Part shown: positions 34,125 to 45,364 of the stretch, one piece after another
Position numbering within the stretch: the stretch's first letter is position 1
Layout of the letters: each line of letters starts with the position of its first letter
Program-made: the position numbers and the translations under genes
Assembly (NCBI GenBank): GCA_001632425.1
Contig: KV425570.1
Span: 62,001-126,000 of the forward strand
DNA: 64,000 nucleotides
Source of the DNA: Neolentinus lepideus HHB14362 ss-1
Taxonomy: Eukaryota; Basidiomycota; Agaricomycetes; Gloeophyllales; Gloeophyllaceae
Direction of reading: 5' to 3'
Notes under the pieces: generated by a model
What the model saw: only the letters and a program-made list of their open reading frames with translations
The model's database searches: none
Told to the model about the DNA's origin: nothing

Positions 34125-34542
34125 ATAATCTTCTGAGCTTGAAGATAAGAGATGTAAGGTAGATACATACCACCTTATTTATCTGTGTTTTCCGGGGCCT
34201 TCTTTTACGTAAGAAATGACATATCATATTTGATATTATTCCTACTGCTTAGACTTTCGAGCTCATTTATGTCCTCAGAGCCTTGATTCTCTGATTTCTA
34301 TTACCCTAACTTCATACATCGATGTTACATCGTCTCTTGCTTTCGCTGGGCAACCGGAAGGATATAATTCCACAACTACAGATGATCATGGGGGATCTAT
34401 ATATAGGGACTCTATTACCGTCGCTGTCAGCCTTTGCACAATTCCGGATTACCCGTTACCTGCTTCCGTCGACTCCTCCACAACCTTTGGCGGGCAGCCT
34501 TGACATGACGAGCCCGAAAACCAGCATACTTCACAGCTAAGG
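34125..34542. promoter_or_regulatory. Shared divergent promoter, PPOX / paralog B
   Basis: These 418 bp separate the start codons of protoporphyrinogen oxidase (minus) and the small membrane protein B (plus). A TATATATAGGG-like stretch near 34398 could serve the plus-strand gene. I see no other site. Confidence 0.4.
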
Positions 34543-35293
34543 ATGGCTTCTCCGTCTGCAGTGGTCCTCCAGATCCAGAGCAATGTGTCTAGCAGCCCAT
34601 TCGAGTCTGGAAACAGCGCGCAGTACCTCTATGGCTTTACCATCACATTTGTCGCCCTTTTCATTGCGTTTGCTGCCTGTGCGTACTCTTCACGGCGAGG
34701 GAGAAGACGCATAATGGCTATCGAGCATATTGATTGGAACCCACCCCTCTCGTTCACTGGTTCGAGCGGGTCTGTAGATCAGCCTCGTCCCAAGTATGAG
34801 GAGGTGTGGCTGGACGAGAAGACCTCTTACACATGGTCGGATCTAAAGGCAAGTCTGCGAACGATGTGACGGCATTGCATTAAGCCGACGTCCGTCTTAG
34901 CCTCTCTCGGGGGCCGTTGTGCGAGAACCACTAAACGAGACCGTCACTCCGGCGTCTAAGCGCCTGGCACTGAATACGAACGTTACGAACACTAACGACC
35001 GCTCCCCATCTCCCGATACGCCATTTTACGCCGAGAGCCGTGGTGACCAGGTGCTTTACGTGCCACCACAGCCCACGACAGTATTACAACAGCTGCCCCA
35101 GAGATCTACGTCGCCGGAACCGCCACCGGCGTCTGGAGACTGCGAGTCTCCAGTTAGAAGCATCCAGGTCTCCATGCTGATAAGCATGCCATGTCCTGTC
35201 CCCTTGCGAAAGCGACGCGCTAGTGAACATGGGCTTGGTGATGTGACCTTGGGAGTTGCATCCATACCATGGGAGTGCGATCTTGGAAGGTAG
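34543..35293 (+). CDS. Single-span membrane protein, paralog B
   Basis: Two exons, 34543-34848 and 34901-35293, give 232 residues. It has a Ser/Asn-rich N-terminus, one membrane span (YGFTITFVALFIAFAACAY), a basic stretch (SSRRGRRR) and a long cytosolic tail with many Pro/Ser residues. The tail ends with IQVSMLISMPCP, a basic cluster and DVTLGVASIPW. The end motif, the W-S-D-L-K | P-L-S intron position and overall design match the gene at 30984-31650 on the other side of the oxidase. The intron begins AAG|GCAAGT, a textbook GC-AG donor, at exactly the position where the paralog has a GT donor. Function is unknown; a membrane adaptor is one possibility. Confidence 0.75.
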
Positions 35294-35887
35294 CGGACTT
35301 TTGTTGGACTTGTATCATATTTACGTGATGTATCCTTGGTTTGTCATATAGTTCTTGGTCGGTAGTGATTTCGGCGTGACTACATATAGGAATATGGAAA
35401 TGGTAGAGCGTACACCGGTTTTGAACCTCAACTTGACGAGGGCGACGTTAGGCCGGGCTCTTTGAACGGTAACGGCGATACCACAAATAATGGGAAGAAT
35501 TGTAAGAACACTCTGACGATTGCTCTAAAGGAATGTAACCGTCGTACCCGAGGATCTAGGACGAATGCAAGGCCTTGCTCGCTAGACTTATGTGCTCTCA
35601 TGCATTTTCAAGCGCAAAGGGCGCGCAGCTTGTTCTACAAAAGCAGATGACAAGCCGGCCATGGAACACCGCAAGATCCGTTTCCGTGACGAGCAGTGCT
35701 TTCCTCTGTACGGACATGTGTGAGAGTACTGCATAACCTATCGAATGCTGATTATAAGCTCTAGGTTGGTATCTATGATATTGAAGATGCGCGGATATTC
35801 GTACATAGCAGACACCGCTCGCCCTACGCCGCACGGCAATCTCGGGGAAAGGATCCTCATACAAGGTCTATCTGGATATCAGTACTA
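35294..35887. other. Gene-free stretch
   Basis: This 594-bp stretch lies downstream of paralog B. It has short open frames only and no recognisable product. Confidence 0.4.
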
Positions 35888-36479
35888 CTACACTGTTTGA
35901 TGCCGGACACCCTCCTGTATCGACGCCAACTCCATCGACTGGCCCATTGGAGAGTCGTGCAAAATAACCGACTCAGAGACGCCCGGATGTCTTACGTTCT
36001 CAGCCCTCACGTGTCCCAAGGCCTGATATAAATCAGATATCCTCATACTCAGGCGGAAGACTCTAGTACTCTTACCTCCCGCCATCTCCCAGGAGTCCCT
36101 TTTCGTATAATCTCGCATACCCAGACAATCGGCTTGTGCAGGTCAACATGCCAGTGGATCAGACCATAATCTGGGCCCCCTCCGATGTGGCGTAGTCGTC
36201 TGAGATTCGCCATAAGCACTGACTGAGACCGGACTGTGTCCATGACTCCGTAGCTTATAGCTACTTGCGTCTCTCCTGTCGACAGCGTGTGTAATTGGTA
36301 ATTGTGTGGCATACCAGCTCAAATAGATCACTACACGCACTATTACTATGTACTCTCCGTCTTTCTTGTGCTGTCTGAAATTTCCGAAGCTTTCTTGGTG
36401 GAAACAGGACCTCGAATATGACGCATGTTCCGTAACAGAGTGGTATGAGTAGGAGCCACAGGAGGCTTTCAGAGGACAT
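35888..36479 (-). other. Possible multi-exon gene, unrecognised
   Basis: Minus-strand reading suggests exons but no family. An ATG at 36479 opens a segment with a hydrophobic signal-anchor-like start (SLLWLLLIPLCYGTCVIF) and a basic stretch (PPRKLRKFQ). Further down, a GTAAGA donor near 36073 and an ATATCAG acceptor near 36026 would join an open segment with GGGPDYGLIHWHVDLHKPI to a final segment ending in a TAG at 35888. The middle junction does not resolve cleanly, so it may be a decayed gene or chance. I cannot name it. Confidence 0.25.
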
Positions 36480-37477
36480 TATATCGGCATCGAACCTCTT
36501 CGCAAGCATGCCGATCGCGGATGTAAGTGGATACTCTGCCGGAGCAGAGAGAGGTATAGGTGCGGATTACGAAGAGAATGCAAGAGAACCTGGGGCTATC
36601 GAAGATTAATATACATAGTACAGGCCTTAAGCAATGCAGGCTGTGAAGCAGTACATGTGGTTCTATTTCTGTCACAATATACTGCATGCAGAGTTAATAA
36701 TAAGCTTGAAGACGCCCAGCAAGCATATTATATCTAGATGACATCCGGATCTGTAAGTAATTGATACTTTCCTGGAGCAATGCCGAAGTCTAAACTCGAG
36801 TATCCATAGGAAAGCAGAATCGTTCATCTGCATTCATCTGTTTACATGGCAAAGTCTCCCTATATATTCTGATGACATGGAACTAAGCTACACAGGATCT
36901 GACAGTGGTCCAATGGGCCTGTGTATACGACAGCGCACTAATATAACCCGTGCCTTACTCCTTCAAGTTAGCTCGGGCCAAACCCCGCTCTTGTGCGTTA
37001 CGGCTACAACGAGGGAGCTACATGCGCTCCAACCTATATACCACCTTACTGCCAACAAAGAGGAAAGCCTGTTTTACATCCTTGGTAGAGTGCTCTCTTA
37101 AGTGTCAGCGAACTGCACGGCAATAGATGCAAGCTTGAAGTAGATTGTTAGCCGTGAAGCCAAAGCGACCCGAGGAAGGCAAGCATTCCACCGTTTTCTG
37201 TCCATAGCTCCTTGTGTCCACGGCAGAAATTGCGGATGCCACATTAGACCTTCCTGCCACAATTTTATAATTAGAATGCAACGAGTCACGCTCCAATCAC
37301 GGGATAAGCTCCCACGGAGAAGCGCATAGGTGACGATCGGTCGCCTGCGACGTCATAGACCGACGCATTTGCTCTCCAGTTCTATATGCCGGCGATGGTG
37401 TACAAAGCTGTGGAAGGCTTGCGTTGAGAAACACAGCTCGCAACTATAATATACCTCGTTTACCTTTGAAAATAAAA
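36480..37477. other. Gene-free stretch
   Basis: About 1 kb of AT-richer sequence with short open frames only. Its last part presumably contains the promoter of the small protein gene that begins at 37478. Confidence 0.4.
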
Positions 37478-37810
37478 ATGAGCGGGTCACAACCTCGTAA
37501 CTTGGTACGTACTGCACTAATGAGGGTGGAAGGCGTGTTTCATTAACTCGCGACGCAGATGATGGGCGCCGCTGCCGCTGCAGTGGGTGTCGGCGCCTTG
37601 ATGGCTTGGTCGTCAGCAACCCCAAAGCCCACAGACCGTGCGTGCGAATCCTCCTCCAGTCCGAGACGCAATACTCGCGAGGGGGGTTTTGTAGCACGCG
37701 ACCCATCTGGCAAGCCGGTAGATGCAAACAGCATGATGCAGAAGGGCCTTGACGACGTCAGGCAGAATGCTGGTGCAGCCACTAGCCACAGGCCTAGCAA
37801 CGACCGGTAA
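37478..37810 (+). CDS. Small Ala-rich membrane-segment protein 1
   Basis: Two exons, 37478-37504 and 37559-37810, give 92 residues. Nine N-terminal residues (MSGSQPRNL) precede the intron, then comes a hydrophobic Ala/Gly-rich segment (MMGAAAAAVGVGALMAW), then a hydrophilic tail with a Ser/Arg stretch and DPSGKPVDANSMMQKGL. The donor GTACGT and acceptor CGACGCAG are good. The neighbour at 38145 has the same design and the same first intron position. No function is known; size and layout would suit a membrane-anchored or mitochondrial small protein. The reading depends on the splice junction. Confidence 0.6.
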
Positions 37811-38144
37811 GAGAGAGATTGTCGTGCATGTAAGAGGATATTGGAAGTGTGGCTTGTATTGTTCTTGTAATTATGTAATCCCGCCGTTGGTGTCGGCGCT
37901 CCTGAATATACGTTTGCATGTGAGAGCCCCGTACGTAGTGGATCACCGGGTTCATCATGGGAGACACTGCGGCGGGAGGAGCAGGGCATCACGAAGACTA
38001 GCTTTGCATCGATGACGTCACTGGGGCCAAGTTTGCAGTGAAATTCGACAATATAATGGGCTCTCTGCTCACCGGCACGTCTCGAATTTATTATCCTCCT
38101 CACCCCACCCAACTGCTATACCACCCACATAGACACTAGACATT

Positions 38145-38492
38145 ATGAGTTCAAGCCCGAAGAGTCGCTCTATGGTATGTCGGCCGCAATGACGATGGGG
38201 TCGCCGTTGACGCTGCATAGGCCGGAGTCACCATGGCCGTAACAACTGCTGCGATTTTCGGACTCTATTTCGCGGGGAGGCGGTCCAAGTCGGAGGAACA
38301 GAGCGAATCCATCTACCGTACGTAATGTCCCTGGATCTTACCAAGGTTATCTGGTCGTACCCACACGTCGGTTGCGTTATTTTTGGATGGACAGATGAAG
38401 GGCAGCAGGGCGCAGGCCAAACAGGTGGGGACAGCAAGTCGGGATCTTCAGGCGTGAGGGAGGCGATGCATAGCACGACGAAGAATTCATAG
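38145..38492 (+). CDS. Small membrane-segment protein 2
   Basis: Three exons, 38145-38174, 38221-38317 and 38395-38492, give 74 residues with frame kept across both junctions. Ten residues (MSSSPKSRSM) precede the first intron, then a membrane segment (AGVTMAVTTAAIFGLYFAG), a basic cap (RRSKSEE), and a Gly/Gln/Ser-rich tail ending MHSTTKNS. Size, N-terminus, intron position and topology parallel the gene at 37478-37810, 335 bp upstream. No function is known. It is easily missed because each exon is under 100 nt. Confidence 0.6.
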
Positions 38493-40643
38493 AAGGGGAG
38501 GGGTCAATCAGCAATTGGCTCGAGTTGCTCGACGACTAGAACTTGAGGCCTGCGGTGTGATATTATATTGTGTATCCTAATAGATAATCTCTTGCATCCT
38601 GTTCCTTGCATCGAATGCAGCTTTGAAGGGGGATCCTGATTGCGCTTGTGGACGCTATATATGAGTCGTACTAGCATCGTGATCAATTTGAGTCGCGCGC
38701 GAACGCGCGATCCACCGCACGTGCTCTTCTACTCTCCATGTTGACTTAGCATAAGGATCTTGCTACGAGCCAGCACATCTTCAGTCGGGAATGCATGAAA
38801 GCCGGACTAGAGACCCTCGACCTCATTTTTGCGGCCATTTCGCCCGAACTCGATAGAAAAACGTTAACTGGGAAACCTGCGTCTGCGTCCCTTTGAATGC
38901 CGTTCTCGTCTACTCGGATCTAGACTTGCCTATTACCATTGGGGCTGGACTACTGTGGCGAACGCATATATAGCAACGGGACCATCAAGTTGTCGAAGGG
39001 TCCAGTCCGTGGTCAACTTCTCCTTCCGTGAGCTACTCAGCTAGTGGGATCACAGAACAAACCGCTTCTCCCCTCGAAATTGTCATGCAAATTAGAAGTT
39101 CGTTTCCGTGTTACGGCAGACAGATACACTTGTACACAATTCTACGCGAAGAAGATTACCGCACTCGCAAAAGGATACCAAACTATAGGCGGACTCGCTA
39201 CGATCCATCACCAATAACTCGTTTCCCTACACCCCCGTCTGGACCTCCAGTAGATTTGTCCTACCGGGGCTAGGACACCCATTTCCATGTCTATCAGTTA
39301 GGGTGCGCGTCACTGCCTTCGTCGGTGATGTTCAGTCTGAACCGGTACACGCTGACCAACGGGGCCACTGGCTGCAAATGCGGACGAATCGTCACACTTT
39401 TACTCGTGCTCGAGGTGTCCAGCCCGTCCGAGAAGGTGATGAGCACATTGGTGCGGCGAGACGGGTTTCGGATGGCGGAGATTGACCGCAAAATATGGGC
39501 AATCGAGCAGTCGAGCATCATACTGAGCACCGTAACTCACTGTCGCTGTGCTTGGTCGAGAACTGGAAGGGTCTGATAATGAGCAAGTGGACTCCGAGTC
39601 TGCCAATGGCGAAGTGCTTCGTCGTGGAAATGTGGCTTAGGGGACGACGCGTCGATATAGCAAAGTTGCAATCGAGGTGCACATCTCCACTGCTATTATG
39701 TGGTTCTCTGGCAACCTCCTATGCACTGGGACGACATTAGAATGTGTCACTATGGGTCCTGGAATGAGATGCACTGGATGCACCGCGGCTGCTGCGACTG
39801 TATACGGTATAAATGGCATCGCAGCTTTTTGTGTCTATGTGGAATTGGGTGCAAGGAACGTTTTTTCTGCACAATACCTCTGAGGTGCGTGACACAGAAA
39901 AGACCGTCAAGTATCGGAGACCGCCATTCATCGCCACCCATATTGTTCGTTCACGGGACACTGTCCATATAGGTTCACCGTCGTTCTAAACACTGCACAG
40001 CTCCGGTCACAGGCTGTGAGCGAAACTACCTGGGCAATCCGCACGATCTAGACGTGTTAGTCGAAGCTTCGAAATCCCTGGGGAGGATGTACAGGACGCA
40101 GCTCCTGGCTGAATTTATCCACTCCACTGTACTTCCTCCATTCTCAGAGTCGTCGACGATGAAGTGGCCCACTATGTGTGAAACTCTAGCAGCATTCTGG
40201 CATCCTATTGGCACTGTGTCATGCTTCTACGAGAAGACGGTGGTGTTGTGGATGATAATCTTCTGGTATATGTGATGTCGAACTTGAGTTGAACGTGATG
40301 AATGGTGGAACGTGCCATTCATTCTCTGACCGCTTCGTCGTCTTCGGGTTGACTGCTCTGTCATTACTCTGGTGGGTTATCAATTGATTTATTGATACGA
40401 TATCGTTATTGATGATATATACTTCACACTGAAATCCCATCACTTACAGGATGCTGATATTATTCGAAATGCCGTGCTGGGGAACTGACACGCCCGCTAT
40501 GGTGAGGCATATCGAATACGTTCCATCTCAATGGTGGAATTTGTCCCGTCTCTGGACACTCATTCTAGCTGTAATACTACTTGCGTCTACGAGGAATGGC
40601 GAGATCCGGCTACGTCCTGTATTGTTCGTCCGGGTTCTCACCA
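38493..40643. other. Gene-free stretch of about 2.1 kb
   Basis: No gene can be supported on either strand. Several open frames overlap around 39300-39960, including Cys-rich ones on the plus strand, but no homology, start or splice pattern emerged. A small GC-rich hairpin (TCGCGCG-CGAA-CGCGCGA) lies near 38692-38709. Confidence 0.4.
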
Positions 40644-41585
40644 TTATATCTTTATCCTTCCTTCCGTGACCTCAACAGCCTGACCGTGCAATAGGACCTT
40701 TTCGATCCCGTTCTCTCCTTTCCTCACAGTAACCCCGATCTCGCTTCTACGGCCTATCTCAACGCCCTGCGTGATCTCATACCTCTGCTCCTTTTCGCCA
40801 GATGGAGCAACAGTCAAGCTCATCCATGCACTGAAAGTACTGGCAGCGCTCCCTGTAGCCGGGTCCTCCTTGCCGACACTGAAGAACATCCGCGACCTGA
40901 CCTTCTTCACGCTGACTCCGTTCTCCGCTTTCTCCTCGGTGATAACGAAGCAGTACACCAGGATGTAAGTGCCCAGCCAGTCCTTCTCGCCGGCCCTGTC
41001 GCCTTTGCCCTCGATGATGATGTCCTGCGAGGCGCCTCGTATGCGGCCGAGAGCTTCAGTATCCTTGACTTGGATCATCAAAAACGTCATCCCTTTGACG
41101 ATCGACGCAACCGCAATGCCTCCACCTGGCAGCTGCACCACGTCGGCATCTAGCAGACCAAGAATCTTTCCGGATAGCTCTCCGAGTTCGTAAGGCTTGT
41201 GGATAAGAACATCATGAGCCACACTGACAGCTGCCTGGGATGTGCTCGGGTCGTATGTAATTGGTGTCAAGCCAGAAAGCGTTTCCAGGACGGCATTCTT
41301 TCGCCTCTTCAGCGGGCCTATGCCTAAGAGGAAGTATGTGCTGCCGACGACTGGGTGGCCTGCGAAAGGTACCTCCCTCCTGGGCGTGTAGATATTGATA
41401 GGGACAACTCCCTCATTCGAAGGAGGATACATGAAGACGGTCTCACTCAGGTCAAACTCCTTCGCGATGGCCTGTTTCTGCTCGCGTGTAAGAGCATCGG
41501 CTGAGGGCACGGATACTATAGCCAGGGGATTTCCGGTGTATCGTCTGACGGTGAAGACATCGAGAGTTACGAAGTCCAGCAACAT
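40644..41585 (-). CDS. PhzF-family isomerase-like protein
   Basis: A single uninterrupted exon of 314 codons, the only intronless gene in the window. The N-terminus DFVTLDVFTVRRYTGNPLAI and the catalytic DLSETVF (Glu48, equivalent to the PhzF general acid/base Glu45) are clear. PFAGHPVVGS and the second-half signature GKEDPATGSAAS are also present, giving the two-lobed diaminopimelate-epimerase fold. Outside phenazine producers, the family's substrates are mostly unknown, so this should not be read as evidence for phenazines. The ATG at 41585 fits the family N-terminus; the open frame extends upstream only from a non-ATG codon. Confidence 0.92.
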   Translation of the reverse strand: MLLDFVTLDVFTVRRYTGNPLAIVSVPSADALTREQKQAIAKEFDLSETVFMYPPSNEGVVPINIYTPRREVPFAGHPVVGSTYFLLGIGPLKRRKNAVLETLSGLTPITYDPSTSQAAVSVAHDVLIHKPYELGELSGKILGLLDADVVQLPGGGIAVASIVKGMTFLMIQVKDTEALGRIRGASQDIIIEGKGDRAGEKDWLGTYILVYCFVITEEKAENGVSVKKVRSRMFFSVGKEDPATGSAASTFSAWMSLTVAPSGEKEQRYEITQGVEIGRRSEIGVTVRKGENGIEKVLLHGQAVEVTEGRIKI

Positions 41586-42035
41586 CGGTCTGGTAGCGTA
41601 GAAGCAGGCTTGTTGTTTGTTAAGCTCTATGAAGATGGTCGGTCGAGTCACATAATCGACCCAAGATGAGTCAGGAGACTACGGAATGACGAGTTTTGTC
41701 TTCTGGATCTTCCGCTGATATACTGTCCATGACGAAGTGCGTTGATGGGGTATACTTATTCACGCGATGATCCATGGAAAGTATTTGATGGTATAAGCTG
41801 ACGAATTCCGTAGCTACATGGCTGAATCGCACACAGTCTCATGTGAGTCTCTTTATTAGTCTCAGCATATGTCCTTGGCTTCGCAAGGGGAAAAGCAACG
41901 TTACAGCTGCAGTTCCACCACGCGTCTGAATATGGTAATACTATACCTTCTCCGGGTAATTACTATTGTTGCCGGCCATCATACGGACTTACAGTGGTCT
42001 TCGGTCTATGTAGGAGCACCATCCTTCCTTCTGTC
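41586..42035. promoter_or_regulatory. Divergent promoter, PhzF gene / LRR gene
   Basis: These 450 bp separate two divergent start codons and should contain both promoters. No distinctive site was recognised. Confidence 0.4.
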
Positions 42036-43514
42036 ATGTCTACTTGGACGACGACTATCGATACACGATCTCGTACCAATGTTACATTCAAACCGGCGGC
42101 GGCAGTCTCCCTTGCCAATCGGAGCACTATAGACTGTGCGAACAAGCGCCTGAGTTCAACGGAAGGTGGGTATACTCTCAGCCATTCTTGGAATTATACC
42201 GGTCTCTGGGTGAGATGGCAGAGGGAAATGGTGCAACGTGTTTTCATTATGCGTGTGATTGCCACCTTGCCAGAGTTTCATAGAGAAAGCGCGATCTGAA
42301 CCGTACTGACGGTTGGACAGGTGTCAAAGACATCATCAGGGCCATAAGCTCTCGACGCATCGTTACGAAGCTATTCCTTGGTCACAATTTTCTTGAAGAT
42401 GAAGGATGTATCGCTTTGTTCGACTTTCTGCGCTCACCAAACGGCCAGAAGTACAAGATTCAGGAGATTAACTTGAAATCGAATAGCATCGATGATCGCG
42501 GACTGGTGGCGATTGCGAATTATCTGCGAGAGAACCAGGATCTAAAGATCTTGTTGCTGCAAAACGTGCGTACACCGCTGCCATGGTCTTAATTTCCTGT
42601 ACCAACCCCATGACGAATGGTCACAGAATGCCTTTCATGGCAATCCCGAAACCGTTACCACATTCACCGAGGCCGTCAATTCTTCCTGCCTGGACACCTT
42701 GTCTCTCGCCACTAATACCCATCTGTCGGATCCCTTCGCATCTCAGTTCCTGTCGGCCCTTGACGCCCACAAACTTCGTGAGCTTCATCTGTCCATGATG
42801 AATATCACAGACTTATCCGTCGACCCAATCATCCATTTCCTCATCTCTCATCGCTGCCGCCTTCGCACACTGAAGTTAAGTGGCAATAATTTAGGCGCCC
42901 ACTCGGTCACTCGGATCCTTCGTGCAGTCACGGTGTACAATTATAATATCACACGATTAGAGATGTCCGCAAACTTTAACCTTGTGCCGGACGATGCCCT
43001 AGGCGAGGACGAGCTCAGTTCCTTGGCGGAGTGGCCACAAAGAGAAAAGGAACTGAAGAGAGTTATGGATAGGAATGAGTTCCTTGCAAGAATGCGGCAA
43101 AAGGAAGCCTTATTCCTGCTTGCATGCTCACGACGACTCCTACTACGATCTCGGAGAGGCGACTCGGTCCCGCCCATTGCGCAACCAAACCCCAAGTCCT
43201 TCCCTTTCCGGAACCTACCAACGGAACTGCAGCTCCACATCCTGTCTCTCACCGCACCCCGATTGTCGAACGCACAGCATCTACGCATATTCGCTTATGC
43301 AGCGGACCCGGATACGTTGCCGCCGTCTCCAAACGGTGCAGTCGGCCAGTACACATGCATCCCGGACCCTGGGGGTCTGCCGTTCAACACGGGCCTTGGA
43401 ACTTGCGCGAGCGGAACATGTCTTGGAGCAGGGAACAGTCTTCAGTGCAGGAAAGAGAAGCTGAGGAACGCGTGGCTTGATAAAGTCGATTGTGTGTTGC
43501 ATGAGCCAGATTAA
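42036..43514 (+). CDS. Leucine-rich-repeat (RNI-type) protein with a C-terminal F-box-like motif
   Basis: Three exons, 42036-42165, 42321-42565 and 42627-43514, give 420 residues. Residues about 43-260 show ribonuclease-inhibitor-like repeats: VTKLFLGHNFLEDEGCIAL, IQEINLKSNSIDDRGLVAI, LKILLLQNN, LRELHLS and LRTLKLSGNNLGAHSV. A charged helix follows, then PFRNLPTELQLHILSLTAP near residue 310, which resembles an F-box core. The C-terminal 90 residues carry several Cys. RNI repeats bind proteins; an F-box would suggest recruitment to an SCF ubiquitin ligase, but here the motif lies after the repeats rather than before, so that is tentative. The first frame was fixed because only it joins the GGT codon across the 155-nt intron. 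Confidence 0.82.
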
Positions 43515-44202
43515 GTCGTTATGGATATCTTCTTGGACTGATATTTTCTTGTTCTACCTGTCGTTGGAGTATCTGTGTAATGTAGGGGAAGTGTATTTGT
43601 ATCGTTGTTTTTGTAACAGGATTCTGCGCTGTTATCGGATAATGCTCTTGCTAACTGGAACTTTGCTCCCTACTAATATCATATCTCGTATAGAGGTGAC
43701 TACTGTCGAAGCTGTTGCAGCTCGGACATGAAATTTCGAAACCCTAACATGAGGGTTACGTGAGTGACTCCACACGTATCTTCCCGACACGCCTGGTCCC
43801 TACTGTGAACTCTGTTACGTCTTCGAGACTAAACAGAGGAGATCTGATTATTTCAAGGTAAACTACACGAGTTTATATACACAGAATAACTCCACTATGA
43901 TATAAGACAAGAGAAATATGAGTCAGAAGAATATCCAAGGCACAAGGTACAAAGTGGATTAAGTGGAGAATTACGACATAACTACGGAAAAGGGAACATG
44001 GAAAATACGAACAAATATACTGCTCTACACTACTCAAACCCCACGTGTTCATTATCTAATGAATCGTCGCAGTACAAATAATATCTACAAGTTAAATAGC
44101 ACTCATCCACAACTCCTACCTACTAGTAATACGGAGCATAACCAAGAACGTAGAACAGCCGACCCCAAGATGAACCTGATATACAACTTGATGGAGTGGT
44201 CT
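43515..44202. other. Intergenic, convergent 3' ends
   Basis: This 688-bp AT-rich spacer lies between the convergent LRR and kinase-like genes. No further feature was seen. Confidence 0.45.
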
Positions 44203-45364
44203 TCACTGTTGAAGGTTCCTGATATATGCAGACACTTCATCCACTGAGGGCCGCTTCGCTGGATCGGCACTCCAGCACATTTCGATCAACGGCCAGAGTT
44301 GCTCGCCTACAGCAGATAAAACCTTGGGCTTCGGCGGTCTGACACCCTTTGCAATTTGATAGGCAATCTGTGAGTCCAGCTTGCGTGCGAACGGGCGTTC
44401 TGAAGCGATTATCTAGTGATATATTAGATTAAGTAAAAACGTAAATATAGAAGCCGGGTGTCGAAGATCACGAACTTCGAAGAGCAGCATGCCGAGCGCA
44501 TAGACGTCGGAGGCTGTTGTGAAAGCAACCCTCGGACTCTCGCCTTCATACAGTGAGACTTCGGGCGCTAGTGAACGTACGTCATGGGCGCCTGTGGCAA
44601 GAGCAATGCCGACGTCGGTCAGTAACGCAAAGCCATCCTTGTCCACGACGACGTTGGACTATGGTACGAAAAGAGATTAAACCAGAAATGCTAGAACATC
44701 CGCCGACGGACTCACGCGACGTATGCCACCGTGGACGATCCCGTGCGCATGCAGGAATCTGAGGCCTTCGACAAATTGAGCGATCTGTATCATAACAGTT
44801 GATTAGGCGATCTACAAAAGGATACCATTCACATACCAACGATATTATGTCTGATTCTGGATTATTCTTGTGGTAGATTACGATGTCTCCGCCGGGGTAG
44901 TATGGCGTCCTGAGTACCAGAGGAACGTGGTGGGGACCAAGATCCGCGGGTATGCAAATTAACGGGGCGACACTAGGGTGGTGGATACATGACCAGATGT
45001 CCACCACTTTCTTGATTGCCTTAGATGACGTATATTTTCAGAGAAAGTATATTTTGCAGACAGTACTCAAGCTCACCAAATCGAGATGACTGCGATTGTC
45101 ACCAATTAGACGGACGCTCTTCGCAACCTAAAGAATGAAATAAGTTTGATCCGGGCTGTCACGAAGACTGTCTGAAAATAATTAACCCAAATACCATGAT
45201 CCCCCTCGAACACGACAGATACATCCGCGTGGGAATTTCTAGATAGAGGCCAGTTCCGGGGGAGAGGGGTGCCTGTAGAAATAACAGGCTATGGAGACCA
45301 TGAAGAATATAAGTTGGCTGACGAGGGTTCTGCAAGGAATACCCACAGTGACTTGAGAGTTCAT
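44203..45364 (-). CDS. Kinase-fold protein lacking the HRD aspartate (pseudokinase 1)
   Basis: Seven exons: 45364-45343, 45272-45187, 45127-45077, 45019-44837, 44784-44716, 44658-44476 and 44412-44203, giving 267 residues, a minimal kinase domain with almost no flanks. The P-loop region (NWPLSRNSHADVSVVFEG) has lost its glycines; VAKSVRL keeps a candidate beta-3 Lys. The catalytic loop reads IVHGGIRRSN where active kinases of this fungal TKL-like group have a HGDL/HRDL Asp, so the base is absent. TDVG replaces DFG but keeps its Asp. SLAPEVS, TTASDVYALGMLLFE, and CWSADPAKRPSVDE are normal C-lobe motifs. It is therefore probably a pseudokinase: a binding or scaffolding protein. The gene shares exon pattern with the one at 46914-48104. 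Confidence 0.85.

Noticed and set aside
39294..39960. Overlapping open frames on both strands
   Set aside because: No family, start context or splice pattern; open frames on both strands in a GC-balanced region are expected by chance.
40644..41585. Phenazine pathway gene
   Set aside because: PhzF-like proteins are widespread in organisms that make no phenazines, and no other phz-type gene is nearby.
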